A DNA stretch of 64,000 bases from Bacteroidales bacterium. Its GTDB lineage: Bacteria > Bacteroidota > Bacteroidia > Bacteroidales > P3. The stretch spans positions 1 to 64,000 of the forward strand of contig JAFVBC010000031.1 of assembly GCA_017480185.1 (NCBI GenBank). The letters run 5' to 3'. Below, piece after piece: positions 1 through 8,812 of this stretch. Both the position numbers and the translations under genes were made by a program. The notes under the pieces are model-generated. The model saw only the letters and a program-made list of their open reading frames with translations, was not told where the DNA came from and searched no databases. Position 1 is the first letter of the stretch, and every line of letters begins with the position of its first letter.

Positions 1-41
1 AAACGGGAGGCGGCTGACAATCTGTCAGCCGCCTCCCGTTT
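1..41 (-). terminator. Terminator hairpin downstream of the lipoprotein gene
   Basis: A perfect 19-bp inverted repeat (arms 1-19 and 23-41, loop ATC) lies just past the stop of the minus-strand gene at 63-725. A gene entering from the left of the window could share it. Confidence 0.7.
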
Positions 42-62
42 GGCACTATACCCACTTGCTCT

Positions 63-725
63 TTAGCGCATCTGCAACTGCTTGGTGAAATAGAGCGAAC
101 CACTGTTATAAACGGCGCGGTTGGCAGTGGTGAGAGTTAGAGCCGTAGCCGACGTGGCAAGGCTCACCACAGTGGCCGTAGGCTGTGCATTCCAAAGAAT
201 GATGGTAGAGTCGGCCTGAGTGGCAAGCAAGTCGCACAACACTTCATCACCCTTCTCGCAACGCAACGTAGCCGAGTAAAACTCCATGGGTTGATCGGCA
301 CAAAAAAGCGTATCGTCGGTCAGCACCTTGAGAATGCCACGTTTCATATCGCTGTGGGTGATTGTGGCAACATTATACTCAAACTCGGCACCACTCGTCA
401 CCTTTGTCGACCGATCGTAGGTGAGGATATAGTAATAGTTCACCTCGCCAGCGCCTTTTTTTCTCATCTCCACCCTTGCCGTGCTACCCACTGGGTCGTT
501 AACACGATTCATAACCTCATACTCGTCCGATTTAAGATTACTTACAATCTTATCCACATCCTGGTGCATAAAACCATGCAACCGCGAGTAGGTCGGGATG
601 TTGTTGTCGGCGGTAATAGCTATAGCCTCTTCTGGCTCATCTTCGCCACATGACACGGCACTCATCCCCATAGCAAACACTGCTGCGAGCAACACCAACA
701 ATCTGTATCGTTTCGTTCTTAACAT
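63..725 (-). CDS. Putative lipoprotein of unknown function
   Basis: A 220-residue protein that I do not recognise. The N-terminus is a lipoprotein signal peptide: basic MLRTKRYR, a hydrophobic stretch, then a lipobox ending SAVSC at about residue 26. An acidic tether (GEDEPEE) follows, as is usual for exported lipoproteins of this phylum. The rest is polar and probably beta-rich, with no catalytic motif that I can name. It is monocistronic, with a promoter at 748-778 and a strong hairpin after the stop. The lipoprotein call is secure. Function is unknown. Confidence 0.75.
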   Translation of the reverse strand: MLRTKRYRLLVLLAAVFAMGMSAVSCGEDEPEEAIAITADNNIPTYSRLHGFMHQDVDKIVSNLKSDEYEVMNRVNDPVGSTARVEMRKKGAGEVNYYYILTYDRSTKVTSGAEFEYNVATITHSDMKRGILKVLTDDTLFCADQPMEFYSATLRCEKGDEVLCDLLATQADSTIILWNAQPTATVVSLATSATALTLTTANRAVYNSGSLYFTKQLQMR

Positions 726-747
726 GATTTTGACTTATTATTTTGCG

Positions 748-778
748 CAAAATTAAAACATTTTATTCAAACCACAAA
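748..778 (-). promoter_or_regulatory. Bacteroidota-type promoter of the lipoprotein gene
   Basis: On the minus strand, TAATTTTG (755-748) is the -7 box and TTTG (778-775) the -33 box, 19 bp apart. This matches the TTTG-N19-TAnnTTTG consensus and leaves a leader of about 15 nt. Confidence 0.75.
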
Positions 779-808
779 TCCACCACCTGCCAACCATCGC
801 CCCACATT

Positions 809-873
809 CTCCCTATCATCGCCTGCCATCGTAGGAGATTATAGGGAGATGATAAGGAGATGATAGGGAGATG
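809..873. repeat. Intergenic GATAGGGAGATGA-type palindromic repeat
   Basis: TCTCCCTATCATC (809-821) is the exact inverse of GATGATAGGGAGA (859-871), with degenerate copies of the same word between. Related elements lie at 17738-17812 and 39208-39304. It sits between the divergent promoters of the lipoprotein gene and kdd. Confidence 0.6.
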
Positions 874-972
874 GTGTCATAAAGTCCTCTATTTCAACCA
901 TATAACTACACAGTATACCATCGTGCTGATATTCAACACATTACGCATTTATAACACATTACCGAGACCATT

Positions 973-1004
973 TTTGGCAGCAAAGGAAAAAAAACGTAAC
1001 TTTG
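973..1004 (+). promoter_or_regulatory. Promoter of kdd
   Basis: TTTG at 973-976 and TAACTTTG at 997-1004, separated by 20 bp, fit the Bacteroidota consensus. The start codon lies about 60 nt beyond the expected transcription start. Confidence 0.75.
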
Positions 1005-1071
1005 TGGCTTGGAAAAGTGTGCCCAATAAGGCAAGATTACTATAAGTCAAACAATAAAATAAAAGAACATC

Positions 1072-2145
1072 ATGCAGAAAAAAGGGAACAAGTATGGCAC
1101 CCACCGTGTCATAGAGCCCAAAGGAGTGCTCCCGCAACCAGCCAACAAACTTGACAACAACATGGACGAGATCTACGACAACGAGATCTTGATAGACGTG
1201 CAAACCCTTAATATCGACTCGGCAAGTTTTACCGACATTCACAACTATGCTCGCCAGCAGGCTGGTGAAGGTGCCTCGGAAGAGAAAGTGATGGAAGAGG
1301 TGAAAAAAGAGATGCTGCTCAACGTAGAGCTTCAAGGAAAACACCGCAACCGTCGCACTGGTAGTGGCGGTATGCTGCTTGGCAAGGTTGAGAAAATTGG
1401 CGATGCTCTGAAAGGCAAAATCGACCTCAAAGAGGGCGACCGCATTGCCACCCTTGTGAGCTTGAGTCTTACCCCACTGCGCATTGACGAGATTATAGAG
1501 ATACGTCCCGACGTTGACCAAGTCGACATCAAAGGTAAAGCCATACTCTTCGAAAGTGGCATCTATGCCAAGATACCGACCGACATGCCCGAGAAACTGG
1601 CCTTGAGCGCATTGGACGTGGCTGGTGCCCCCGCACAAACCGCCAAACTGTGCCAATATGGCCAAACGGTTGTCATACTTGGTGCAGGTGGCAAGAGCGG
1701 CATGCTGTGCTGCTACGAAGCCAAGAAACGCGTTGGTGTAACAGGTAAAGTCATCGGCATTGCCAACAGTCCAAAGAGCACTCAACGTATTAAAGACCTC
1801 GGCTTCTGCGACATCGTTGAAAGTGCCGCTGGAATGACCCCTGTGCAGGTTTACGAAATGGTTGAGCGCTTGACCAACGGCAAGATGGCCGACGTAACCA
1901 TCAACTGCGTCAACGTACCCGACCAAGAAATGACTGCAGTGCTATGCACAAAAGACGATGGCGTTGTATACTTCTTCAGCATGGCCACCAGTTTCACCAA
2001 AGCCAGCCTCGGTGCCGAAGGCATTGGCAGCGATGTGAACATGATAATGGGTAACGGCTACACCAAGGGACATGCCGAATTCACCCTGCAAGAGCTACGC
2101 GAGAGCCCCGAACTGCGTAAAATCTTCGAAGAGCTCTACGCCTAA
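1072..2145 (+). CDS. kdd: L-erythro-3,5-diaminohexanoate dehydrogenase
   Basis: A 357-residue protein, the usual length for Kdd. In lysine fermentation this enzyme oxidatively deaminates L-erythro-3,5-diaminohexanoate to 3-keto-5-aminohexanoate using NAD(P)+. The N-terminal GTHRVIEPKGVLPQPA segment is typical of the family. A Rossmann nucleotide-binding loop, VVILGAGGKSGMLCCYEAK, begins near residue 200. The lysine 2,3-aminomutase of the same pathway is encoded two genes downstream, which supports the call. It has its own promoter and a possible terminator before the next gene. The other pathway genes (kamD, kamE, kce, kal) are not in the window. Confidence 0.9.
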   Translation: MQKKGNKYGTHRVIEPKGVLPQPANKLDNNMDEIYDNEILIDVQTLNIDSASFTDIHNYARQQAGEGASEEKVMEEVKKEMLLNVELQGKHRNRRTGSGGMLLGKVEKIGDALKGKIDLKEGDRIATLVSLSLTPLRIDEIIEIRPDVDQVDIKGKAILFESGIYAKIPTDMPEKLALSALDVAGAPAQTAKLCQYGQTVVILGAGGKSGMLCCYEAKKRVGVTGKVIGIANSPKSTQRIKDLGFCDIVESAAGMTPVQVYEMVERLTNGKMADVTINCVNVPDQEMTAVLCTKDDGVVYFFSMATSFTKASLGAEGIGSDVNMIMGNGYTKGHAEFTLQELRESPELRKIFEELYA

Positions 2146-2165
2146 CAAATTAGGCTCATCAAGCC

Positions 2166-2197
2166 AACCAAGCGATGGGGAGACCTGTCGCTTGGTT
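2166..2197 (+). terminator. Possible terminator after kdd
   Basis: A 10-bp perfect stem (2166-2175 with 2188-2197, 12-nt loop) lies 20 nt after the kdd stop. The following bases are A+T-rich but there is no clean T run, so termination may be partial. Confidence 0.45.
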
Positions 2198-2223
2198 CAA
2201 TTATAACCTCACCAACGCCATCT

Positions 2224-2805
2224 GTGAGCCACCGTACCATACAATCGTATACCGACTACCGCGAATTCGTATCGCGCGACCTTGCGGCACACGGCCTTAC
2301 CTCACTCTCGCCATTGATGCGTTTCAAAGCCGACCACATACGCTTTCAGATGCGTTTGCGACGATTGGAATACCTTTCAAATTGCTGCCGTTGGCGCATA
2401 GTGAGCCGCGCCATGCTCGAACTGCTCAACCATAGGTTGGCCGTTCGGTTAGGTTTCACCATACCAAAAAACGTTTTCGGGCCAGGGCTGTGCATCGTTC
2501 ACCGTGGCACAATAGTGGTTCACCCCCATGCGCAAGTGGGCAGCAACTGTCGCCTGCACACCTCGACCAACATTGGCGACTACAACGGTGTGCCAACATT
2601 GGGCGACGACGTGTATGTCGGTCCTGGGGCAAAAATATTTGGAAACATCACCATAGGCAACAACGTAGCCATCGGAGCCAACGCCGTGGTCAACCAATCG
2701 GTCGACGACAATTGCACCGTGGGCGGTATTCCAGCCACGGTAATATCAACCATCGGAGCCCGTCAGCACGGTCTGTTTTCCACGCAATTGCAAAAAAAAT
2801 CGTAA
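2224..2805 (+). CDS. Hexapeptide-repeat acyltransferase, serine acetyltransferase-like
   Basis: A 193-residue protein starting with GTG. The C-terminal half carries left-handed beta-helix hexapeptide repeats (IVHRGTIVVHPHAQVG, then IGDYNGVPTLGDDVYVGPGA, then IGNNVAIGANAVV), ending with the GGIPATVI cap seen in CysE-like O-acetyltransferases. The N-terminal half is a short helical region, smaller than in true CysE. It therefore more likely belongs to the CysE-like sugar O-acetyltransferases than to cysteine synthesis. It lies between two lysine-fermentation genes, which does not obviously explain its role. The start is uncertain because no ATG lies near in frame. Confidence 0.75.
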   Translation: MSHRTIQSYTDYREFVSRDLAAHGLTSLSPLMRFKADHIRFQMRLRRLEYLSNCCRWRIVSRAMLELLNHRLAVRLGFTIPKNVFGPGLCIVHRGTIVVHPHAQVGSNCRLHTSTNIGDYNGVPTLGDDVYVGPGAKIFGNITIGNNVAIGANAVVNQSVDDNCTVGGIPATVISTIGARQHGLFSTQLQKKS

Positions 2806-2810
2806 AATTG
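2803..2810 (+). promoter_or_regulatory. Likely -7 box for kamA
   Basis: TAAAATTG differs from TAnnTTTG at one position. It overlaps the end of the acyltransferase gene. A transcript from here would begin near 2817, which argues against the first ATG (2822) and for 2873 as the kamA start. No good -33 box is visible. Confidence 0.4.
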
Positions 2811-2872
2811 CACCTGTAATCATGGTGCAAGACATGCGCAACACGCTGACAATAAAAGAAAAAACACCAAAT

Positions 2873-4120
2873 ATGAAAGTTAACCGCAGAAAAGAACTCT
2901 TTCCCAACGTTTCTGATGCAGAATGGAACGACTGGAAGTGGCAAGTGAAAAACCGCATAGAGACATTCGAACAACTAAGCCAATACTTTGCCTTTGAGCC
3001 TGCCGAGGCAGAAGGTATACGTCAGGCACTGTCGAAATTTCGCATGGCCATCACCCCCTACTACCTGTCGCTCATAGATCCGAACGACCCCTACGACCCC
3101 ATTCGCCGTCAGTGCATACCCGCTGGTGCCGAGTGCAACATAGCTCCCGCCGACCTCGACGACCCACTGCACGAGGACGAAGACTCGCCCGCACCTGGCC
3201 TCACACACAGATACCCCGACCGTGTGCTGTTTCTCATCACCGACATGTGCTCCATGTACTGTCGCCACTGCACACGTCGTAGATTTGCCGGTCAGAAAGA
3301 CGACGAAAGCCCAAGCGAACGCATAGAAAAATGCTTGGCCTACATAGAACGCACCCCACAAGTGCGCGACGTGCTTCTCAGCGGCGGCGATTGTCTGATG
3401 GTAAGCGACCAAAAATTGGAATACATCATCAAGCGTCTGCGTGCTATACCCCACGTCGAGATAGTGCGTCTTGGCAGTCGTACCCCCGTAGTGTGCCCCC
3501 AACGCATCACTCCCGAGCTGTGCGATATGCTTAAAAAGTACCACCCCATTTGGCTCAACACCCACTTTAACCACCCCAACGAGATGACTCCCGAAGCCGA
3601 AGAGGCACTTGCACGTTTGGCCAATGCAGGCATACCATTGGGCAACCAAACCGTATTGCTACGTGGGGTCAACGACTGCGTACACGTAATGAAAAAACTC
3701 ATGCACGAATTGGTACGCAATCGCGTGCGCCCCTACTATATCTACCAGTGCGACCTCAGTATGGGTCTCGAACACTTCCGTACTCCAGTGAGCAAGGGCA
3801 TAGAAATAATAGAAAACCTTCGTGGACACACCAGCGGCTACGCCGTCCCCACATTCGTGGTTGACGCACCTGGTGGTGGTGGAAAAACTCCCGTCATGCC
3901 CAACTACGTCATTTCTCAAAGCCCCAACAAAGTGATACTCCGTAACTTCGAAGGTGTGATAACCACCTATACCGAACCGCGCAACTATCGTGAAGAGTGC
4001 CACTGCGAAGCTTGCCGTGAGGCTCGACGCATTGACGAAGGCGTTGCATCGCTGCTCGAAACCGACCGTATGGCTCTCGAACCCAGCCACCTCATGCGCC
4101 ACGAACGCAACAAACACTAA
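2873..4120 (+). CDS. kamA: Lysine 2,3-aminomutase
   Basis: A radical-SAM and PLP enzyme that converts L-lysine to L-beta-lysine, the first step of lysine fermentation. From ATG 2873 the protein is 415 residues and begins MKVNRRKELFPNVSDAEWND, which matches the known N-terminus of clostridial KamA. An upstream in-frame ATG at 2822 adds 17 unlike residues and lies at the predicted transcript start. Visible motifs: CSMYCRHC, the [4Fe-4S] cysteines 126, 130 and 133; GGD after strand 2; and Lys338 in GGGGKTPVMPNY, the PLP lysine. The cysteine-rich zinc-binding tail (CHCEAC) of the crystallised family is present. Very high similarity to the lysine enzyme makes beta-lysine-tRNA or other aminomutases unlikely. 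Confidence 0.95.
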   Translation: MKVNRRKELFPNVSDAEWNDWKWQVKNRIETFEQLSQYFAFEPAEAEGIRQALSKFRMAITPYYLSLIDPNDPYDPIRRQCIPAGAECNIAPADLDDPLHEDEDSPAPGLTHRYPDRVLFLITDMCSMYCRHCTRRRFAGQKDDESPSERIEKCLAYIERTPQVRDVLLSGGDCLMVSDQKLEYIIKRLRAIPHVEIVRLGSRTPVVCPQRITPELCDMLKKYHPIWLNTHFNHPNEMTPEAEEALARLANAGIPLGNQTVLLRGVNDCVHVMKKLMHELVRNRVRPYYIYQCDLSMGLEHFRTPVSKGIEIIENLRGHTSGYAVPTFVVDAPGGGGKTPVMPNYVISQSPNKVILRNFEGVITTYTEPRNYREECHCEACREARRIDEGVASLLETDRMALEPSHLMRHERNKH

Positions 4121-4137
4121 CGGCCACAAATTCCATA

Positions 4138-5202
4138 ATGAGGCAACAAAAAAGAACGCCGAGCGCAAGCCACAACAAATGGCTCGCACTCGGCGTTCTT
4201 TTTTTAGTCCTATTTCCATCACCATTGACTGGCCAAATAGCCGGACTTGGAACATACACCCTACTTGGTCGTCCAACCACAGCGCGCAGTGCAGCCCTGG
4301 GAATGAACCTACTTGCATTGCATAGCACAGACCCAACCATAGCACTCGACAACCCAAGTCTCCTCACTCCAGCCATGGCTCACACCTTCACCCTATCCTA
4401 CATCTCGCTCCCCGCTTCTACCTACGCCGGTGATATTGCCTATATTCACCAAACAAAACATCTTGGCCCAATAATTTTCAACCTAAAATACAACACCACT
4501 GGTCGAATAGATCAGTATGATGAAGAAGATAACAACATTGGGACATTTTCGGCATCAGACTATGTTCTAAACATAGGTTGGGGCTTACCTATAGACTCAA
4601 ACTTCAGCATTGGGGTAAACTTTAAGCCTGCAATATCGCAATATGCAGAATATACAGCCGCAGCAATTGCGATAGACATTGCAGGCACATACGTCAGCAA
4701 CAGCCACAATTTTGCCACCACACTTATGGCACGTAATATAGGTTCACAAATCAAACCTTTTAGCGAAACGATGGAAGAACTGCCATTCGAGTTGCTATGG
4801 ACACTGTCATACAAACTTAATCGGGCTCCATTTAGGCTGTTTTTCACAGCCAACGAGCTACAAAAATGGAATCTACGTTACGACGATCCGCTCCATCCAA
4901 CCACACAAGTTGACCCTTTTACAGGCGAAGAGACATCGGAACCATGGATTGAAGGCGTAGTTGACAACTTGATGCGACACACCCTATTCGGAGTTGAAGC
5001 CGAATTGGGCAAAAGTTTGACGTTCAGTGTGGGGTATAGCTACCGTCAATCTGCAGAAATGATTGGAGCAGACATAATAAATTTGAGTGGTTTTTCTTTT
5101 GGAGCGACAGTACGGACAAAGCGTTTTGACATCATATATGCCCGACACAACTATCATTTAAGTCAAGCCTCTAACTACTTTAGCATAACTTACAGATTGT
5201 AG
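4138..5202 (+). CDS. porQ: Type IX secretion system outer-membrane protein PorQ
   Basis: A 354-residue protein. After a signal peptide (core WLALGVLFLVLF, cleavage near SPLTGQ) comes the typical mature start, IAGLGTYTLLGRPTTARSAALG. A long FadL/PorV-like beta-barrel follows, ending in an aromatic-rich last strand (YFSITYRL). PorQ anchors the PorU-PorV-PorZ attachment complex that cleaves C-terminal sorting domains of T9SS cargo at the cell surface. One such cargo, the C10 protease at 53194-56040, lies in this window. There are only 17 nt between kamA and this gene. A strong terminator hairpin lies inside codons 5-21, so the ATG at 4138 is the only available start that keeps the signal peptide. 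Confidence 0.85.
   Translation: MRQQKRTPSASHNKWLALGVLFLVLFPSPLTGQIAGLGTYTLLGRPTTARSAALGMNLLALHSTDPTIALDNPSLLTPAMAHTFTLSYISLPASTYAGDIAYIHQTKHLGPIIFNLKYNTTGRIDQYDEEDNNIGTFSASDYVLNIGWGLPIDSNFSIGVNFKPAISQYAEYTAAAIAIDIAGTYVSNSHNFATTLMARNIGSQIKPFSETMEELPFELLWTLSYKLNRAPFRLFFTANELQKWNLRYDDPLHPTTQVDPFTGEETSEPWIEGVVDNLMRHTLFGVEAELGKSLTFSVGYSYRQSAEMIGADIINLSGFSFGATVRTKRFDIIYARHNYHLSQASNYFSITYRL
4151..4205 (+). terminator. Terminator-like hairpin inside the porQ signal-peptide codons
   Basis: Arms 4151-4172 and 4180-4201 form a 22-bp stem with two mismatches and a 7-nt loop, followed by seven T residues (4199-4205) and preceded by six A residues. It looks like an intrinsic terminator for kamA, yet all of it lies within porQ. 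Confidence 0.75.
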
Positions 5203-5206
5203 CATT

Positions 5207-6181
5207 ATGAAACTTCGTTTCGTAGAATCTCGTAGCACCAACCCCTTTCTCAACGTTGCTGTCGAAAACTATTTCCTTTCGTTGCCCGACGATGAGACCA
5301 TAACCCTCTACCTTTGGCGGAATCACCGCACTGTGGTTATCGGCATGAATCAGAACCCCTTTGCAGAATGCAACGTTGAGACTTTAGAGGCCGAAGGGGG
5401 CTACCTTATGAGAAGGCGTACTGGTGGTGGAGCAGTGTATCACGATGATGGCAATTTGAACTTTTCTTTCGTGGCTTCAAATGCGTTATATGACCAGCAA
5501 AAACAGTTCTCTGTGCTAATGCGTGCGGTGGCGATGTTCGGCCTAAATACTGAGCTTTCGGGGCGCAACGATGTGCTATGTAACGGACGAAAGTTTTCAG
5601 GCAACGCATTTGCCAAGGGTAAATACAACCGTTTGCACCATGGCACCATACTCATCGGGGGCAATATGACCGATATGCAACGCTACCTAAAGGTGAAGCA
5701 GACCAAACTTCAAAAGCATGGTGTGGCATCGGTGCAAAGCCGAGTGGTGAACCTGGGCGAATTGAACGATGCAATTACCTGTCAGACAATTGCGCCCATG
5801 TTGCTACAAGCCTTTGAAGAAGTGTACGATACAAAGGCCGATGTATTGGACTGGGATTGTGTGAGTGGCCTTGAAGGTGTGTTGACGCTACGCGACGAGT
5901 TTGCATCGAACGAGTGGCGTTTCGGCAATTGGCGCGAGTTTAAGGCCCAATTCTCCAAGCAATATTCTTGGGGCAATGTGGATATTGAACTGAATATTGA
6001 CGAGGAACACAGAAAGATAATTGATGTTTCGGTGGCTACCGATAGCCTCGATGTCGAGCTTTCAAGCCTCCTTAAGCAGATGCTTATTGGGGCTTCGACC
6101 GAAGAAAAGCCACCCGTACCCAAAGATTGGTCTACCGAGCGGCAAATGGCTGCAACCGATGTGTTGACACTTATTTACTAA
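5207..6181 (+). CDS. lplA: Lipoate-protein ligase A
   Basis: A 324-residue ligase that activates lipoate with ATP and attaches it to lysine of lipoyl domains (2-oxoacid dehydrogenases, GcvH). The N-terminal catalytic domain shows RRTGGGAVYHDDGNLNFSF and the catalytic-lysine loop GRKFSGNAFA. The C-terminal accessory domain of bacterial LplA is present (about residues 240-324). It starts 4 nt after porQ and is probably co-transcribed. It ends tail to tail with nrdG, with only 15 nt between. The dihydrolipoyl dehydrogenase of the same complexes is at 39520-40899. Confidence 0.9.
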   Translation: MKLRFVESRSTNPFLNVAVENYFLSLPDDETITLYLWRNHRTVVIGMNQNPFAECNVETLEAEGGYLMRRRTGGGAVYHDDGNLNFSFVASNALYDQQKQFSVLMRAVAMFGLNTELSGRNDVLCNGRKFSGNAFAKGKYNRLHHGTILIGGNMTDMQRYLKVKQTKLQKHGVASVQSRVVNLGELNDAITCQTIAPMLLQAFEEVYDTKADVLDWDCVSGLEGVLTLRDEFASNEWRFGNWREFKAQFSKQYSWGNVDIELNIDEEHRKIIDVSVATDSLDVELSSLLKQMLIGASTEEKPPVPKDWSTERQMAATDVLTLIY

Positions 6182-6196
6182 CACTTGTCGATACTC

Positions 6197-6676
6197 CTAC
6201 TGTACCGACGTAGTGTTCTTCCAAAAGCGGTGTGTTACGTTGTGCAGCACACCGTTTTCTATTTTGTACAACCGCTGATTGGTGGTCGAGCTTTTAAGTC
6301 CACCGAGGTGTTGCAGATAGGGGCCTATTTTTATGTAATCAAAGTTGTATAGCGACACAAGTGGCGACAGTATTGATCTACCGCTGTACCATGCCGTCTT
6401 CAACCTTGGATGCTTGGCACGAATGTGGGCTGCCAAAGCGTCAACCTCGCGCGGTTCACTGTCGCCTCCCATAAACGAGACGCACGTGATATTACCGCTG
6501 CACTGTGCAATCAAGGCATCCAACTGCAATGGGGTTAAGGGCGTGCCCTTGTCGGCCCACAGGTGCTTCGAGTGGCATCCCGGACAACGACAAGGGCATG
6601 CAGCAATGTTGATGGCAAGGGTTACCTCGTCGGGTATCTCTTGAAAAACGATGTCGCTATTGACAAACCTCAGCAT
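6197..6676 (-). CDS. nrdG: Anaerobic ribonucleotide reductase activating enzyme
   Basis: A 159-residue radical-SAM activase that generates the glycyl radical on NrdD. The cluster motif CxxxCxxC is Cys27, Cys31 and Cys34 within ACPCRCPGCHSKHLW. The small size and the FMGGDSEPREV segment are typical of NrdG. Its ATG directly abuts the nrdD stop codon (0 nt), so the pair is one operon with nrdD first. Confidence 0.93.
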   Translation of the reverse strand: MLRFVNSDIVFQEIPDEVTLAINIAACPCRCPGCHSKHLWADKGTPLTPLQLDALIAQCSGNITCVSFMGGDSEPREVDALAAHIRAKHPRLKTAWYSGRSILSPLVSLYNFDYIKIGPYLQHLGGLKSSTTNQRLYKIENGVLHNVTHRFWKNTTSVQ

Positions 6677-8812
6677 TTAGACTGGCATTTTATCGCTTCC
6701 TGCATAGTAGCGACGAGCAGCTTCCTCCTGACGCGGAGCCGAGAAGTTGCTTATGCGTTTCAGATAGCCAATGATTCGGGTCATATAGTCAATGTTTTTC
6801 GAGTGGCAGTGAGGACACTCTTTTAGGTAGCGTTTATCGATATGGCCACACTCGTTGCAGATAGTGTTGGGAATGTTGAATGTGAAATAGTTGCACCCTT
6901 CGTGAGCAGCCACATGCAACAGTTGCAAGTATTGCTCTTGCGTGAGGTGCTCTTCAAGGTTCATGTGCAGCGCACTACCACCAGTGAGGTGCTCGATGTA
7001 GGGAGCGCCATGCAGACGGAACTTGTCGAGGATGGTAAGCGAGGTGTCTTCAACGACGTAGAAATAGCTGTTGTAGCAGTCGCGAGGCACAAAGTAGCCG
7101 TCTTCACGATCCCATTTGGCGTGTTTCACACCGACATTCTCGGCGGGTATCATCTCACAATTGAACATCACATCTTTTGTGCGATACTCCTTGTTTTTCT
7201 TTTCAACCAAGCCCAATATGGTTTGCACGAAGGTGCGATAGTCGGGGTTGTCGTTGATGGGGATGCCCATAAACTCGGCTGCCTCAACCAGACCGTTCAC
7301 TCCGATGGTGAGATACTGGCGAGCAATGTTGATATAGCCAGCATCAAACAGCGGCAACATGCCGTGCGAAGCCAGTTCTTTGAGGTTTTCGTTGTAAGCC
7401 AACTGCACCTTGTGGCAAAGGTCGATAATGTCGGTCAAGAAGTCGCGATAGTCCATCTTGTTGTTGACGGCATACTGTATGCAGCGGTTAAGGTTGATAG
7501 TAAGCACGCTTTTCGACCCTGTGCTAACTCCACCTGCACCGAGGGTATAACTGAAGCCGTTGTCGGTTATCTCGTTGCGCAGACGGCAGCACGAGCTGAG
7601 CGAGTCGGCATTGTCGCTCAAGTAGGTGAAGAACGAGTGCCCCTCGGAATACATCTCGGCGGTGAAGCTGGCCATTTCGGTGTCGACAAACGTGCCATCT
7701 TCTTTATACAGCAGTGCCATTGTTTCCACTGGGAAAGTGAGCACAGCCTTGGTGCGTTCTTGGTTAAACCAACGCATGAATCGTTTTTGCAACCACTTCA
7801 ATCCCTCCCAGTCGGGGGCCGAACCGTCGGGGAAACGGAATTCGCCAAACAGACTTTCAAAGTAGGGGCGATCGTAGTAGGCTATGTTCCAGAACACGGC
7901 TTGATAGTTGCGGGCACCTGTGGGTTGGTTGAGCGAGTAGACTATCTGTTCAAAGCAGTCGGTTATCACCTTGTCGAGGGTGCGTTGTTTGAGGCTGAGG
8001 TCGACCACACGGTCGGGTTCTTTGTAGTAGTCTTTGCCATAGTCCAAGCCGATGAAGTAGTTCAAGTACATCAAGAATTCGGGTGTGGCGCAAGCCCCAC
8101 TGAGCATCGAGCTGACCATGAACACCATGTTTATGAAGCCACCACAGAAACTTTTCAAGTTGGTTGGAGCCGTGCTGTTGCCACCTATCGATGCTGTGCC
8201 ACTCAGCAGCCAGGGATACATGGTGATGCTGGCACAATAGTTTGCGAGCGATGTTTCGTCGTTCTTGTAGATAAAGTGGTGGGTGAGAAGGTCGATATAG
8301 CGGTCGGCCATCTCTTTGCCATACATGCTCTTGATGCGATCGGTGAGCAGACGGCGGTTGAGACGTATAAAGTTGCTCTTTGGCAGTTCGCCAATCAAGG
8401 TGGCAATGTTTTTGTGCTCCACGTTGGCGTTGGCGTCATATTTGCTACCCGTGGCAGCATTGGCAGCGTCGCAGTAGTCGGTGAGGAACTTCAACTTCTC
8501 CATCGTCTCGCGATCCTCGGTGTGGCGCTGACGATAGAGCATAAAACTTTTTGCCACATTATAGTGTCCCTCCTTCATCAGGGCCACTTCAACCTGATTT
8601 TGTATCTCCTCGACGGTGATACCATTGTGAATGTCGAGGTGCGACAATATGCGCGACACTCGCGCAAGGTCTATCGGTTCCTGCATTGCGCTGAACGCCT
8701 TGATAATGGCGTTCATAATTTTGTCGAGCGAGAAGCGTTCGGCTTGGCCGTCGCGCTTGGTGATTGTCAGACTGTTGGTCTCCATGGCATTAGGGGCTAT
8801 TGTGTTGTTCAT
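6677..8812 (-). CDS. nrdD: Anaerobic ribonucleoside-triphosphate reductase
   Basis: A class III reductase of 711 residues that reduces NTPs to dNTPs without oxygen. An N-terminal ATP-cone (TKRDGQAERFSLDKIMNAII) is followed by the glycyl-radical barrel. Near the C-terminus are zinc-site cysteines 652, 655, 666 and 669 (CNECGH and CPHC) and the radical glycine of RIIGY at about residue 682. The ATG at 8812 is preferred over the TTG one codon earlier. Its promoter is 150 nt upstream, leaving a long structured leader. A large antisense frame on the plus strand is only a shadow of this gene. Confidence 0.95.
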   Translation of the reverse strand: MNNTIAPNAMETNSLTITKRDGQAERFSLDKIMNAIIKAFSAMQEPIDLARVSRILSHLDIHNGITVEEIQNQVEVALMKEGHYNVAKSFMLYRQRHTEDRETMEKLKFLTDYCDAANAATGSKYDANANVEHKNIATLIGELPKSNFIRLNRRLLTDRIKSMYGKEMADRYIDLLTHHFIYKNDETSLANYCASITMYPWLLSGTASIGGNSTAPTNLKSFCGGFINMVFMVSSMLSGACATPEFLMYLNYFIGLDYGKDYYKEPDRVVDLSLKQRTLDKVITDCFEQIVYSLNQPTGARNYQAVFWNIAYYDRPYFESLFGEFRFPDGSAPDWEGLKWLQKRFMRWFNQERTKAVLTFPVETMALLYKEDGTFVDTEMASFTAEMYSEGHSFFTYLSDNADSLSSCCRLRNEITDNGFSYTLGAGGVSTGSKSVLTINLNRCIQYAVNNKMDYRDFLTDIIDLCHKVQLAYNENLKELASHGMLPLFDAGYINIARQYLTIGVNGLVEAAEFMGIPINDNPDYRTFVQTILGLVEKKNKEYRTKDVMFNCEMIPAENVGVKHAKWDREDGYFVPRDCYNSYFYVVEDTSLTILDKFRLHGAPYIEHLTGGSALHMNLEEHLTQEQYLQLLHVAAHEGCNYFTFNIPNTICNECGHIDKRYLKECPHCHSKNIDYMTRIIGYLKRISNFSAPRQEEAARRYYAGSDKMPV

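Noticed and set aside
2822..2872. Upstream start of kamA at 2822
   Set aside because: The extra 17 residues have no family match and the ATG lies at the predicted transcript start; MKVNRRKELF at 2873 aligns with known KamA.
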